From: Nautilus pompilius
Lineage: Eukaryota > Mollusca > Cephalopoda > Nautilida > Nautilidae
Direction: 5' to 3'
Length of the DNA stretch: 64,000 bases
Assembly (NCBI GenBank): GCA_018389105.1
Contig: JACATO010000319.1
Location: 186,001-250,000, forward strand
The notes under the pieces were generated by a model that was not told where the DNA came from, made no database searches, and saw only the letters and a program-made list of their open reading frames with translations. The position numbers and the translations under genes were made by a program. Shown here piece after piece: positions 1 through 35,600 of the stretch (the stretch's first letter is position 1; every line of letters starts with the position of its first letter).

Positions 1-959
1 TATATCTTCACAAATTCTAAAATCCTTGTTTGAAAGATTATAAATATTCTCTCTTAACAGCAGTTTTAGAATTGGAAAAATGAATCACTCCAGAACTTTA
101 AACAAAATTTTATACATAACAGGTTAGGTTATTGACAAAATAAACATTCCTATGTGCAGGTGATTTTTAAGGACAATTTTCTCATGAAAGAAAGAAAACA
201 AATTGAATTTACTCCACTCCCATATTCAAGAATAATTTACATTTTAAAGAATTAAAAATGTATCTCATGAAAAAGAGAAGAAAAAGTATTTTATTCTATA
301 AGTTTTATTTGATGGTTTTCATTAAATTTAAGAATTCAATTGGAAAAATTCATTAAAATGCTTATACCACAATAATATGGCATTCACTACTGAAATATTT
401 TTTTTAAAGTAATGAAAAAATATTTTCTAAAAAAGGCTTTTCAGTTGGAGATTCTAACACCTAGCCTAGAAACAGTATCCAAAAGCAAAAGACCATCAAA
501 CAGGTATGTCCACTCACTGATCAATGCCAAATGGAATACCACTTTTAGCAATAATATTGTTGCTGAAGGAGAGGGAATACAAAACCACACAGGCTTAGCC
601 CATCGCCACTATTTATTATTTAGTTTCAATGATAAAATTAAGTGCACGTAAGACATAATCAATAATAAGTAATAGTATCATATCAATATTTCAGAAGCTT
701 ATCATTTCTTTAATTCTTGACAGGAGAGCCGTGGCATCACTCTAAGACATTTGGAAGGTATCAAAAATTTTAATTTACAAAACGATCTTTGATATTAATG
801 ATGTAGATAAAAAATGTTTCCAGTAAATTAAATGTTTCAGTGTTTCTTTAAGATTTAGCCACTAAGAAAAGTTAGATGGTCAAACAAAAAAAGTAAACAG
901 CCATATCTCAAGCAGATAACAGAAGTTCATTATTAGTGCATAATTTTGACCCTCTACAT

Positions 960-1141
960 CAGGCATGTCAAACTGAGGGTCCCCCCCCCCCGAGGGCCAC
1001 ACACGACAACCAATTGCGCACATTACAACTAATTGAAGTCATTTAATAAAATTTATTGCAGAATATTTTTGTTGAAAATTAGTATCCTTTGTGCATGCCG
1101 CAGGTGTGTGCTTGTAAAGGGCCACATGTTTGACATGCCTG
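960..1141. mobile_element. hAT-type MITE, non-autonomous, 182 bp
   Basis: The ends form inverted repeats: CAGGCATGTCAAAC on the left and its exact reverse complement GTTTGACATGCCTG on the right (14 of 14), each followed inward by a GGCC-containing segment. The flanks CTCTACAT (952-959) and CTCTAGAG (1142-1149) match at 6 of 8 positions, as expected of an aged 8-bp hAT target duplication. CAGG(G/C)(A/G)TGTCAAAC ends are typical of widespread animal hAT MITEs. No coding capacity is present. Confidence 0.75.
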
Positions 1142-2638
1142 CTCTAGAGTCCAGGCCAAAAACCAATGTTTTAAAATGATTAGAACCTCATCTAACCAGA
1201 AGCAGCTTTGTATTTACCTAAAAAGTGTTCTTAATGTATTAACTACTGACTGCATATATGTATGCATTTTACTGTTATTTTTTGGTTTTAATTTTTTAAG
1301 CATAAAATAGATCTTTAAAACTATAAGTATGATGTAGTAAATACTAGTTAGTACCTTAGTGCCTAGGGGTTGGTTGAAATTGGGACTAAGTAGGTTTTTC
1401 ACATTTCCTTTTTTATGCCAGAATCAGACGCATCATGTTACATCAAGAAACCTGCTTCAGCAAACTAACATTTTTAGTCAGTTAAAATGAAAGAAAGGGA
1501 GAGATCCCTAAACATTTCCGTAACTGGGAAGAAAGTAGCCATTTATAGTATGGCGGTAAGTGCCCTCCCCCTCCCCCCACAACAGAGTTCTACGTTGAAG
1601 GCATATTCCTAAATATTACCACCTATAGTAAAGTTCTCAAATAGCGCAGGTCACTTCCTAGTTGCTGGTTTAAAACCATTTAGTCGCCATCCACGGTCCT
1701 AACACAGTGAACAAACTGAAAAGAAGAAGATCAGAGAAATCCTTGCGTGAAATGGCCGAGCAGTCCACACAAGGTACACTTCCGATTAATACACGTGAAA
1801 CCTTTTCCTATCTAAACATATATATTAAAAAAAAAAAGGACTCATCGCGATTGAAAAATTCCCAAAACCGTAAATATGCTCTCTCTGTTTTGTTGCTTGT
1901 TTTTTTACACTTCAACGAGAAAAGGGGGAAGGAAGGAAAGCGCGTGACAGATTCTCAATATAAATCAGGGTGACGTTTTCCTTTTAGGTTTAGAAAATCG
2001 AACAGGCCTCCTCCTCTTTCTACTGGGGAGATTTCGACGTGTACCTGCTGATGGAATAAAGGGCAGTCTTCAAAAGGAACAGAGGATGTGCGAGTCGGCC
2101 CTTTAAATAATCACCAATGGCAGAGTAGCGATTTCAGGGTAACTTAGAAACGAGTAGAAAATAATTAGGCAGTTTGTATCGGGGTTGTGTACGAGGGACT
2201 CAGAATCATAGTTGTCATTTGGTAAGAGGAGGAAAACAGTCTGTAACAACACTCGTTGTACGGTTTTAGCGATGGATGGATGGGCCTTAAGAGGGAGGGA
2301 GCGCGGGGTTAGGGTTGGGATGGCATCAGAGAGCTGAAGTTGTTACATCACCACTCGGGTTAGCAGGTATCCCTCCCGGACTCCGATGATCTCTACCCCC
2401 TACCTTTCAGTTATTAGCAGCAGCATTGCTTTGCCTCCGGCCCAGCGCACCGATAGGGGAATCTGGCAAGGAAGGGTGGAGGGTTAGGGTTGTGGGGTAC
2501 GCGCGTGTGCACGAGCACACGCATAGATGCCACGTCGTTTCGAGCGGGCATTTAATGCAGATTGTTGTTCGTCCGGACTGTCACAGGACGCTGAGTGACG
2601 GGTAACGGTCCCAAGGGGAGGGAGGATGAGGACTGGTT

Positions 2639-2640
<2 letters not shown>

Positions 2641-2672
<32 letters not shown>
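2641..2672. repeat. (GT)16 microsatellite
   Basis: An uninterrupted GT dinucleotide tract of about 32 bases lies 20-odd bases inside intron 1 of the REPS-like gene, next to its splice donor. Tracts this close to a donor are often length-polymorphic. Confidence 0.95.
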
Positions 2673-2673
<1 letters not shown>

Positions 2674-2694
2674 GGGTTAACCCGTCTTTCTTAC

Positions 2695-2844
2695 CTGGAC
2701 CAGGACGTCCTGACTCAATCCCGACGACCTGAATAGGTCCGCCGCCTTGCCGCCCGTCACCCTGCCGGTGCCGTCGACATCGCAGCTCTGAAAGAGCTCC
2801 CCGTAGTACGTCTGCTCTCGCTCGCTCAACTTCAGGGTCTCCAT
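2695..2844 (-). CDS. REPS1/REPS2-like EH-domain protein, first coding exon
   Basis: This exon encodes 50 residues beginning METLKLSEREQTYYGELFQS and ending in SQDVLVQ, just before a GTAAGA splice donor (minus strand, from 2694 downwards). The text matches the N-terminal EH domain of RalBP1-associated Eps-domain proteins (human REPS1 begins MEGLTLSDAEQKYYSDLF), with the same length to the splice point. Residues DVDGTGRVTGG form an EF-hand-like loop. REPS proteins bind NPF-motif endocytic partners and the Ral effector RALBP1, linking Ral signalling to receptor endocytosis. The ATG at 2844 is chosen because upstream in-frame sequence is low-complexity Cys/Ser/Pro and is not conserved. The gene is partial: its remaining exons lie left of the window. 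It diverges from RBBP4, with start codons 879 bases apart. Confidence 0.85.
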
Positions 2845-3115
2845 GTCGAACGCCAATGAGAGGGAGGAGGAGGAGGGGGGAGAGGGGGGAAAAACCGAAC
2901 AACAACAACAACAAAACGAAACGCGCACAAGAAGAAGCGGCCCGGGTCCTATCCAGTGCTCGCACGGTCAAGCGTCTTAGCGGCGACTGACACCCCGTCA
3001 GAGTATTCCCGGTGCATCGCCCTTTTTCTCTCCTCCTTTTTTTTTTTTTTTTTTGTGTCTTTTTTCTTTTTTTTCCTCCTTTAATCGCCGACGACCAGTA
3101 AGTTCGCTATAGTCC

Positions 3116-3129
3116 GCACCATCTTGAAT
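3116..3129 (-). promoter_or_regulatory. YY1-like motif in the REPS/RBBP4 promoter
   Basis: The minus strand reads ATTCAAGATGGTGC, close to the YY1 core AAnATGGCGGC. YY1 elements of this form often lie just downstream of TATA-less transcription starts. The assignment rests on the motif only. Confidence 0.35.
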
Positions 3130-3190
3130 ACGGCCGTAAGTGCCAGGATGTAACCGGGGCGCGTGAACGTCTCGGCCCTGAGTTCTAGTT

Positions 3191-3231
<41 letters not shown>

Positions 3232-3368
3232 TTTAAAATTGAAATAAAGCGCAGCAGCCCCCTTCCCCCTTAAAAACAAATTCTAGACGTCCGGATTTCC
3301 GTCCTCGCGCGAAGGTTAGCAAAAAGAGAAGGCAGATCGCGAAACTCGGTGGTGGGTTGTCACGACGA

Positions 3369-3380
3369 GCGTATGCGCAT
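3369..3380. promoter_or_regulatory. NRF1-like palindrome
   Basis: GCGTATGCGCAT closely matches the NRF1 consensus YGCGCAYGCGCR, with one deviation in the left half site. It lies in the divergent promoter. Confidence 0.4.
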
Positions 3381-3666
3381 GGGGAGGGGCGGTGTGTTGT
3401 TGTTGTTGTTGTTGATGATGATGATAACGTTGTTGTTGTTGTTGTTGTTTGTGTTTTTTTTTTTTTTTTTGTTTTGTTTTTTCTCAATAGCGGGGCCCTC
3501 GGACGCTCGCGCCCGGCGGGAGCTCCTTTTTGAGGATCCGACCCGAAAATCGACGAGCCCCCGGGAAACAACGGGAGGACGGGAAGGGTGGGGGGGGGGG
3601 GGGGAAACGAGGCAGAGGTTTCCACCGAAACGTCGCGAGCGCCCGTCAGTCTTCGATTGTGAAAAA

Positions 3667-3675
3667 TTTGGCGCG
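3667..3675 (+). promoter_or_regulatory. E2F-type site upstream of RBBP4
   Basis: TTTGGCGCG matches the E2F consensus TTTSSCGC exactly. It lies 48 bases before the RBBP4 start codon and close to the NRF1-like site at 3681. RBBP4 is a component of several Rb/E2F-associated complexes, so E2F control is plausible, but no binding data are available here. Confidence 0.5.
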
Positions 3676-3680
3676 AGTTG

Positions 3681-3693
3681 TTGCGCATGTGCC
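3681..3693. promoter_or_regulatory. NRF1-like palindrome near RBBP4 start
   Basis: TTGCGCATGTGCC fits the NRF1 consensus YGCGCAYGCGCR with one mismatch (TGCGCATGTGCC). It lies 30 bases upstream of the RBBP4 ATG, probably in the 5' UTR or at the transcription start. Confidence 0.4.
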
Positions 3694-3722
3694 TTTGTTA
3701 GCGGCGGCGGCGGCGGCCAGAG

Positions 3723-27220
<23,498 letters not shown>

Positions 27221-30200
27221 TCCTCTATTGTCTGAATGTCCAGAAATATCACAGAATCTTATTCAGTTCCCTGATACACTTGTTGTTTTTTTTGTTTGTT
27301 TAATTCCATTATCTCATAACCACCATGAACTGTAAAGTTTGGCATCTTTCTGCTAGATTATCCAAAGATCTGAAACCTGTTGTAACATCTAAGACCAGGT
27401 AAGATAATTTGGAAGCAAAGTTTTGTATTGGATCACACCCCCGATATATTTAAGCTTTGTGGGTTACTCTTGAGATTGGTGCTGATTGATAGACTAAATT
27501 CTTGGAGTTGTGACTCATCGTCACAGAACTGTACAGATGAAGGGCAGGGAGAGTGAAAGTCATGTGACACCAAATCAGTCTGCATTTCATTCATTTCTGT
27601 AAATTAACATCCACGCTTCAAATAAAACTAGCAGTATGGATCAGTGTTGTAGGTTTTAGGCAATGCCTGTTCAGTGTCTCAGACTTCACAATAATAATAA
27701 TAAAGAGCGTTTAAGTTGAGCATGTTTATTTTCTTTTGCTGTACAAGTCTAATATGCATATAACCTGATAAGCTGGGTGTCAGGCAGACTTCACGTTCAA
27801 GCCAAATATACGCTGTATGTATTACTAGATCAACAAATCCCACGAATTGGATGTTTGGTTTTATTACAAAAGTTAACAGACTTCATTCCTGAGGATTTGG
27901 TAAAAGCATTTTTTGTTTTTAAATTCTAGAGCAAGACTATTTGATATATTTCTTCACACAGTCATTTCTTCAACAACAAAAAAATATATATAAATCACAA
28001 AAATATCTCTTTTTCTTCCCACTCCTAAATATAAAATGTGTGTCAGAAGCTCAGTACATTATCTGCCAGCAGAAATCCTACGGATGGTCCATGTAATTCA
28101 GTCAGTTTAAGCATAATGTCAGGGTTAAATACTTCACTAAATCCAATCAACACCCATGGACAGAGGTAGACCAACTCAATTAAATTTCCCAATTTGTGAC
28201 AATCAAATATAAAATAGTTGTAATTTTGGTGTGCATGACTTTGATCAGTCTCTCTTTTTAAAAAAAAAAAAAATATTGTTAAACATGAATTGATTTTTCG
28301 CTGGGATTCAAACCGTACAGCAGTGTACTGATGTTAGATGATGAAATTCATGTTTGTTTTTTTAATCAAAATGCTGCCGCTAACTGAAATTTCTTTAAAC
28401 TGTACCCACCATTAGTTCGTACAAAACAAATCAAACTCCTTCACAGCCCAGTTCACCCTTGATGAGTCCACTCCTCCAGATAGTTCAGACGTGCTTCAAT
28501 GAAAGTTCTCTCTCTCATGTCAGCTGAAATTTGTCTGAATTCCCCCTCCACTCCCGCAGAGCAACAACCAAGGGTATACATCCCATTAAGCTCGAGCGCC
28601 TTCACGTGTGCTCATCCGTTTTCCATCAAGAACCTGACAAAAATAAAAAATACAGAAAGATGCGGGAAAAAGCAGCGACGACAACATGCAACACTACTGA
28701 GCTGGAGGGTCGGTGCTTGCTTGCTTGCTTGCTTGTCTCACTCACTCACTCATGGCAATGTTCGTACACAACTCCATTATCTGTCCTCCATTGACAAAAC
28801 AACACCAAACTGGATATTTGATTGATTTTTCAGAATTACTGGGTTAAAAAAACAAACTGTTAGTTCTGCAATAAGAATGGGTTTTCATTAGTAACAGGAC
28901 AACTTGGGCCAGCGATTCATACTGGCGGTGAACCCCCAACCTTTATTTAAGAGCAGCTAGCATTTTTCCTAAGTTCGTAAAGAAAATTATTAAATCAGCA
29001 TTTGATTCCGAGGTGGTTGGGAATAGGAACTACATCAGTGCCCTAGTGTACATATAACGACAAGGAGAGGGGGGTCTCAAGCGCCATCGCCATTTTACGA
29101 GGATGCAGACAGAACTGTAGGCCAGCTAACAAAGCAAACTGAGCAGGACGAGCTTGTTGTAAACACTTGTACAGAACTTACGACAAAAGAGGAATTTTAG
29201 AACGTCTTTCATTTCAGATACAATTTAGAGGCAAAAAGGAAATACAAAATCATTTCTAGATTAAATTTATTGAAGGCAACCACTCCATGAGCCCCACCTT
29301 CCTGCAGCAAGAGACTTATTAATACACCTTTTCTGACTGCTATCAAGAAACAGGAAATGGCTTTTACTCTCCAAACTACTAAAGCAGTTTACAACAACCT
29401 GGTCAGAAAATGAATATGACAATGGCTTGTGTGATTAATGTAAATGAAAAATTTACCAACAGATAACAAAAGGATTATTTGTTTGCATCAAGGATTTTAT
29501 TATACAGCATTTACAATTTTTCTCCTCGATTTACAGGTGTGTGTGTGCCCGCGCATGTTACCTTCATAGCTAGTTTCACGAATTCAAACAAGCATCTCTC
29601 ATCCCCCCCCAACCCATCCCAGAAAGAGAAAAATTGCTATTCGCCGAAAAAGATTTAAGAAATGAACACCATGCTGTTACAAATAACAGCTCCATCTAAA
29701 CGAATTGAGAAAATAGCACGGCAGCAAGCTTTTAAAATGTGCTTCATCGCAGTCCTGACGCATTAGTTGGACTGAAGATGTCACTCCACGACGATAAAAG
29801 TGGTGGCTTGTGACAAGCAATAACTTACAACAACTGCACCAGTGGAAGTTGTCCTGCCTGCAAGCTGATCATTCCCCGAGAGAGAGACAGACGACGACTT
29901 ACTGGTAGACCTTATAGCAGGGAGGAGGGTTTTCCATCACCCCAGCAGTGGCAACGGAAATAACTAATGAGCCTACATTTTAACAATTTTTCTCCTTTAA
30001 CTGGGCAATGGTGCAGCAGGCTCAAGCCACTTGTACATATTCCCAAAGTAGCAGCACTTACCTCATTAACATTAGAAAGACCAGTGATGGGTGGATTCAT
30101 TAGTCACTCTCTGCCCCCCCCACCAACATGCACTGCACTACTACCTACTTGTTCCAAGGCAAGTTTTAAAATCCAGAAAACTAAACTTCATCTTTATGAA

Positions 30201-32633
30201 TAGAATCAATCTTTGATTTTACAGTATCTAAGAAATTAAAGTGACACTTGGACAACTTAATGGGAGGGGCTTTGTGAAAGGATAGTAGTAGTAAAGCACG
30301 TGGCTGACAAGTTTCAAAACCTAAGCACAGAAATTCACCAGCTACACATGTGGAAATCTCAGGAATTATTGTGTCCAAAGAAAAGGCAAGAAAATTCCTG
30401 ATGCTTTAGCTGTTTGTTGGAACAAACAAACAAACCAAATGAATTAGCATATTTCCTTAAAATTAATCTCTCCTGGATTAGTGACAAGCCTAGTATTGTT
30501 CTTACTAAACACATTTGACAAGATCAGGACCTCGCTTCAAGACAATTAGTCCACTAATACTGATCTTCTTTAAAATAATACTGCTGTTAGGTGAGCAGGA
30601 AAATCTGTTCTCTTTGTAAAATAGGGGGTGTTCATTCATAGGATCTAAACGTAGGCATTTATTCCTTATGAACAAACCAGAATCAGTAAAATCATTCTCA
30701 GATTTCAAGGTTTGTTTATATAAAAATATTCACTAATTTCTAAAAATATTTTTCATTTAAGTATTCACATATTCCTGAGATTCTTATGAATGTATATTAA
30801 AAATTAAAGTAAAATTTAAAAGGTCAACTAAATGTTCCATTAGCCAAGTCACACAGCCATAACTACTACGCACTTTAAGCCGTCGTTAATTACCTGTGCA
30901 CACATTTTAAATTCAACATCCACTAAGTTAAACGTTGAAGGTGTGTGGCAACTGAATTTTGCCCTGGGTGTTTAGATCTGGGAAAGAGATGGAAACTACC
31001 GTGCAGAGATGTGAATATGAACAGTAGATTAATTAAGCATGATATATATATATATATATAAACAAATTGTAACTTTAATGCCATAGTCACACTTCTGAGA
31101 TTTCACATCTTAAATCCAACACAGAATGTTGTCCATACACTGAAAACAGCTTTCTTCCCTTTAAGCTAAGTTGTATGGGGTGAATGACATTTCTACACAT
31201 TAGTGCACCCATTTTTTTTAAAGGGTTTAAGGATTATGAAGCATTTCTTTCTCCTAGTGAAGAAAATTAAACACCTATATGATGTACAAAAACTTCTTTC
31301 CACTTTTAAAGAAACAACAGAAGACACCCATAAGACGAGGAAAGCTTGTGCGGTGTCAGGCTGTGCTAAAATAGAGAGAATGCATGCTTGTTCCTTTAAG
31401 AATTAGAGAGGGTGGGAGTAATTTTGGAGTTTAAATAAACGAAAATAGTCGTCATGCTACCATACCACTTGTTAACCCAATCTGCCTATTAAGTTCGCCA
31501 AACAAACATTGACAGGGTCTGTTCACGTACTGACGACGTGCGTGCGTGTGACGGTTTATCTACAACACTGTAGTTAGCTTGCATTGCAGTTCAACATCAA
31601 CTTAGATTACAAAAATTATCCTGCCAAATACCAACTGTAAAGCTTTCATTCGCACTGGCTACACGACCAGAGACTTCTGTTCCCTGTAGACAAAATCAAC
31701 ACCAAAATTACCTATTAAACAATGTCTTAGTATGTACAGTTAAATGGATTCTGGAGCCCTTGACCAATGAACGTCCAACTTTAGGGATAAATTTTGCCGC
31801 CAGCAGCAACGTTTAAACCAAATCTATTAAAATCATTCGTCTTACTACTTCAAAAACAAAATGTATATAGAGAGAGAACAACTCATAGTCAGCAACATCT
31901 CCAGAATTGTAAAAGAAAAAAAAATAATAAATACAAACAGATAAACAAAACTGCTTTAAAGAGTTATGCAAGATAATCACGGAAATGTTTCACTGGTGAG
32001 GTTGTGAATGAGAATCTGGACTGTTTATGGTTTGGCAGCTTCCAACGTCGTGGTTTCCTGCAGTTTTCTCCCATGGGGATTTTCTAGGTGCTTGTGGAGG
32101 TTATGCAGCTAACTCTCGGCTGGGTTCACCTTGACAACTGCTTGAGAGCCCCCCAACCATACCCTACTAATACTATTTGGTCACCAAGAACCTCGAGGCC
32201 TGACCAGGATATTGCAAAGTGTACCTCTTGCCTTTAAAAAAAAAAAAAAAAGTATTTCTCTTTCCATCACAATTTGCTTTACTAAAGTCGTACACGCTAA
32301 TACATTTTCTGAATTATAAATAGAAAATAAAATAAGGTCTAATGGAAGCCTTCTGTAGGTGGAATATGAATCGTTGCTCGTTACAACAGCTTACTCGACA
32401 ATTCTCAAAATGTACTTCTGAAGCTAAACAATTCAGTTCTTAGAATGAATAAATGTTTAAAAAAGGAAAGCATAAAAACTTTCTTATCATATTACCTGAG
32501 ACTGTTCAATATACAAATGAAAATATTCAGAAAATCAGAGTAAATAAGTGCAATCTGAGGATCCATGCGTAAAATCCCCTTTAAAGCAGTTCTGTTTTCG
32601 TTTTTGGTACTAACACCTGTCGTCAACTCGATA
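27221..32633. other. Convergent 3' region between RBBP4 and TAB
   Basis: This 5.4 kb interval has no recognisable protein gene. It should contain both 3' UTRs. AATAAA signals for RBBP4 occur at 27621-27626 and 27709-27714. For the minus-strand TAB gene, reverse-strand AATAAA (TTTATT on plus) occurs at 29496-29501 and 29266-29271, among others. Simple repeats include CTTG/ACTC tetranucleotides near 28710-28752 and (AT)n at 31040-31060. Short open frames here lack conserved features. Confidence 0.6.
27709..27714 (+). terminator. Candidate RBBP4 polyadenylation signal
   Basis: AATAAA sits at the end of an AATAATAATAATAAA run about 490 bases after the RBBP4 stop codon. A second AATAAA is at 27621. 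Which one is used cannot be told from sequence. Confidence 0.35.
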
Positions 32634-35600
32634 CTAATGATCGTGACAGTAACACAAGTCAGAAGAGTGAACTCTACTACCTCTGATTATTCGAGGCATC
32701 TCGCAGCACTCGCATTTGTCCAGGGCTGGATGGTTAAGGAACGTGCAGGCAGAACAACTCCAGTTATCTCCTTCCCCTTCTGGATCGCCGGCGGTTGGCT
32801 TGGGGGGAGGCGGAGGTACGTGACTTATCCTTGGCGGAAGTGGTGGTGGTATCGTATCTGGAGCAAAGAAACAGTGGATGTTAGGCAACTAGTAACCTGT
32901 CACAGTTTCACCAATCTACTACCATTACAAAATTTGATGAAGTGGTTAATCCTCCTCCAGTAAATGATATTGTTCCCTCCCTCTCTCACAGTCCAAAAAA
33001 CGACTACAACCATGACAAGTAAATCAGTTCTCCGTTACTGACTTGCTGCCATGTTGATGTTCTGATTCTTGTTCACAGAAAATTTTTTTAAAATTGATAA
33101 GTCAATCCATGTACAGCCAACCAAAAAAAAGCTATGGGGAGAGAGAGAGGGAGGCATTGTTTCAGAAACTTGCGTTTGTGAAGTATTACACTTCCTGCCT
33201 TGTATGTATGAATCTGGAATGAAAGATTGACGTCACACATCAGAATGTATTAGTTCTTGTTAAGTCCAGATATTTGTTGTGTCTGAATTTTCCTCAGGAG
33301 CCAATCAAAACAAAAAATGCATAGATTACAATTAAGGTTAGACTGCTGCTGCGAACCAGACCACAAAGTCTCAGACGCGCAACTGAATCACTGCAATGAG
33401 CATTTTCTACATCATCTGTGAGGCGAGGCGTCATTCTGACCAACAAAGTAAAAAAACGCGCAGGGAATTGGTACAGAAGGTTAAAAACGTGAAAACCGCG
33501 TTACAGAACTGGGTGGGTGGAGGAAAGGATCTTCCCCCCAATTCAAGTCTCTTTTCGCCAACCTCATTCAGGAATTAGCAGAAGACGACCAGGCCGCCGC
33601 CAGCGCTCTACTAAAATTACTTTGTGGGGTACACAACTTTTCGAGACATCCTCGCAATGTTTACAAACTTTAAATGGATTTCCATGTGCTCCACTGTTCG
33701 AAGTGTGGGGGAGAGAGAAGACCTCAGGCGGCACTTACTTTCCTGGGGTGTGGGAGGTCGCGCCCATATCGAACCACGCTGGCCAGTGTTCATGTTCTTG
33801 AAGAAGTTCTGCTGCTCCACTGGATCTATAACACCGAGCGGAGCTGTCCATAAAACAAACAAACAAACAAAAAAAAAAGATTAGACTTCTTTAAAAAAAA
33901 CAAAAAATAGTTTTTATTGCACAAACCAAAAAATGACTGAGCAGATGGAAGACTATCACAAGTCTGATAAGCTTAATATCTGCAGCAACCATTTGGGCCG
34001 TTTTCCCACAAACTACGCCATTTATTATTTATTTCTCCCAGGCTAGCAGCAAAAGTTATCCAACCCTCTGTATATCACCACCAGGAAACCTCTCAGTCTT
34101 TCCCGTTACTCAGCACAGGCTGGTGACAGGCAGACAGCTCTCTTGTTAACATGGCCCATCTTTCCCGTTACTCAGCACAGGCTGGTGACAGGCAGACAGC
34201 TCTCTTGTTAACATGGCCCATCATAACATCAGATCTCCAGCCAGCACAACGCAAATGCTAAACAGAGTTTCTAAACTGGTGGGGCATAAGATACGGGTAA
34301 GAACTGATGTAGTATACAGAGGAAGGTTTCACATATTTCTTTAATATAAAAATGAAGCATAATCATAGTGGTATTTTCCAGTCTAGAAATACAGCTCCTA
34401 GTATAACAACTGGCTGTCTTCATATAGCTTTAAAAATTCATTTCTGTTTTCAGCTATCAAAAACAATAGATTCTAAAAATTGCCAGAATAACTAGATTTC
34501 TTTCATTTTACTACAGACTTCTTTCCTTCTACAACTGCTTATAAAGGCAAAACATATCCTGTCGTATATACATAACAAAAACTATGTAAATAATACTTCT
34601 TCGGGAGTACATCCCAAAAATACTGCTGGCATGTGACAACCGCCCTCATGGCAGATCTCACCGTTTGCAGAGAGTCAAGTATCGCAAAAGAAACAACTCA
34701 TGAATGACAATGCTGTGGCCCACAGGTATCCCCAGCCATCACAGAATGTACTGTGGGACATTACTCCGTTCTTCCTCCAAGGTCTGAAGTAGCGTACCAT
34801 CATACATAGCCATCAAGCTTATCCCAAAAGATGATCCATGAATTTCAAAACAAGGCAGCCAGATCTGAGATAAAATCCAGCCATACTGACACTGTTAGAG
34901 CCAAGCATGCTCGTGTGCTTGGATAAAAATATGTTGCTTCACACAGGTGATGAGGTTAATTATCTAGCATAGTCCAGGGATACTCTGTCAAATAGCAGTG
35001 GAAAGCCAATTCCATAAGAGTTGTAGTCTGATGTAGCAGTCTTGGGCCTGTTCCCATACAATAAACCCCGTTGGCACTGACAGATTTCAACAGAATCTGT
35101 TCATTTACCTCTGATATCCCAGGGCGGCAGCAGCTGCTCCGAAAGGATCATCCCAACTCATAGCTTCTCAACATTCTGTCCACACTGGAAAGTAGTGCCT
35201 GGGTTTGGTTGTTTTTTTTTTGTTTTTTTTTTCATAAAGGCAACCCCAGGGAGACGATGTGCAATCGCAAAACGAGGCTATCACGAAGGTGCAGACATCT
35301 CTGAAAGACTGTCATAGCGAACACTCGTCCAATGTCTGCAGCAAGCAACATGGCTGCCGTTAAAGAACGAATGATTGGAGATATTGTTTTTAATAGGAAA
35401 TAATCGGGTTATAAAGAGTGGACTTAATGAGAAACAAAACCACAAAGTTTGCGTAACAATAGGACTAACTAAAGGAAATAAAAACAACAACAACTCTTTG
35501 GTCTTTAAATACGAAACAATCAATAGAAGAAAAAAGAACTTCCTTGACAGACAGTTAATTCTGATCAAATTTTCTCCAAAACAAATGTTAAACTTCTTAA

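Larger units (their letters stand above)
1..2694 (-). other. Intron 1 of the REPS-like gene (partial)
   Basis: This stretch follows the splice donor of the minus-strand REPS-like first coding exon and so should be its first intron, with later exons beyond the left edge. It is AT-rich up to about 1.9 kb and becomes GC-rich towards the promoter. No second EH-domain exon was recognised. It contains a short hAT-type MITE at 960-1141, several poly-A/T runs, a C10 run near 980, and a (GT)n microsatellite next to the donor. Confidence 0.65.
2845..3722. promoter_or_regulatory. Divergent REPS/RBBP4 promoter and 5' UTRs
   Basis: A GC-rich, CpG-rich interval separates the start codons of the minus-strand REPS-like gene and plus-strand RBBP4, so both transcripts must start inside it. 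It lacks an obvious TATA box and carries NRF1-like, E2F-like and YY1-like motifs (listed separately). Embedded low-complexity tracts include long T and A runs at 3040-3220, (TTG)n at 3400-3448, a 14-base G run near 3591-3604, and a GGC repeat (3701-3718) in the presumed RBBP4 5' UTR. Transcription start sites cannot be placed from sequence. Confidence 0.75.

Noticed and set aside
412-651. 79-aa open frame in the REPS intron
   Set aside because: It is on the opposite strand to the gene, has no domain, and its composition is that of AT-rich intron DNA.
28499-28825. 108-aa open frame between RBBP4 and TAB
   Set aside because: It spans CTTG and ACTC tetranucleotide repeats and shows no recognisable domain; it probably lies in untranslated or intergenic DNA.
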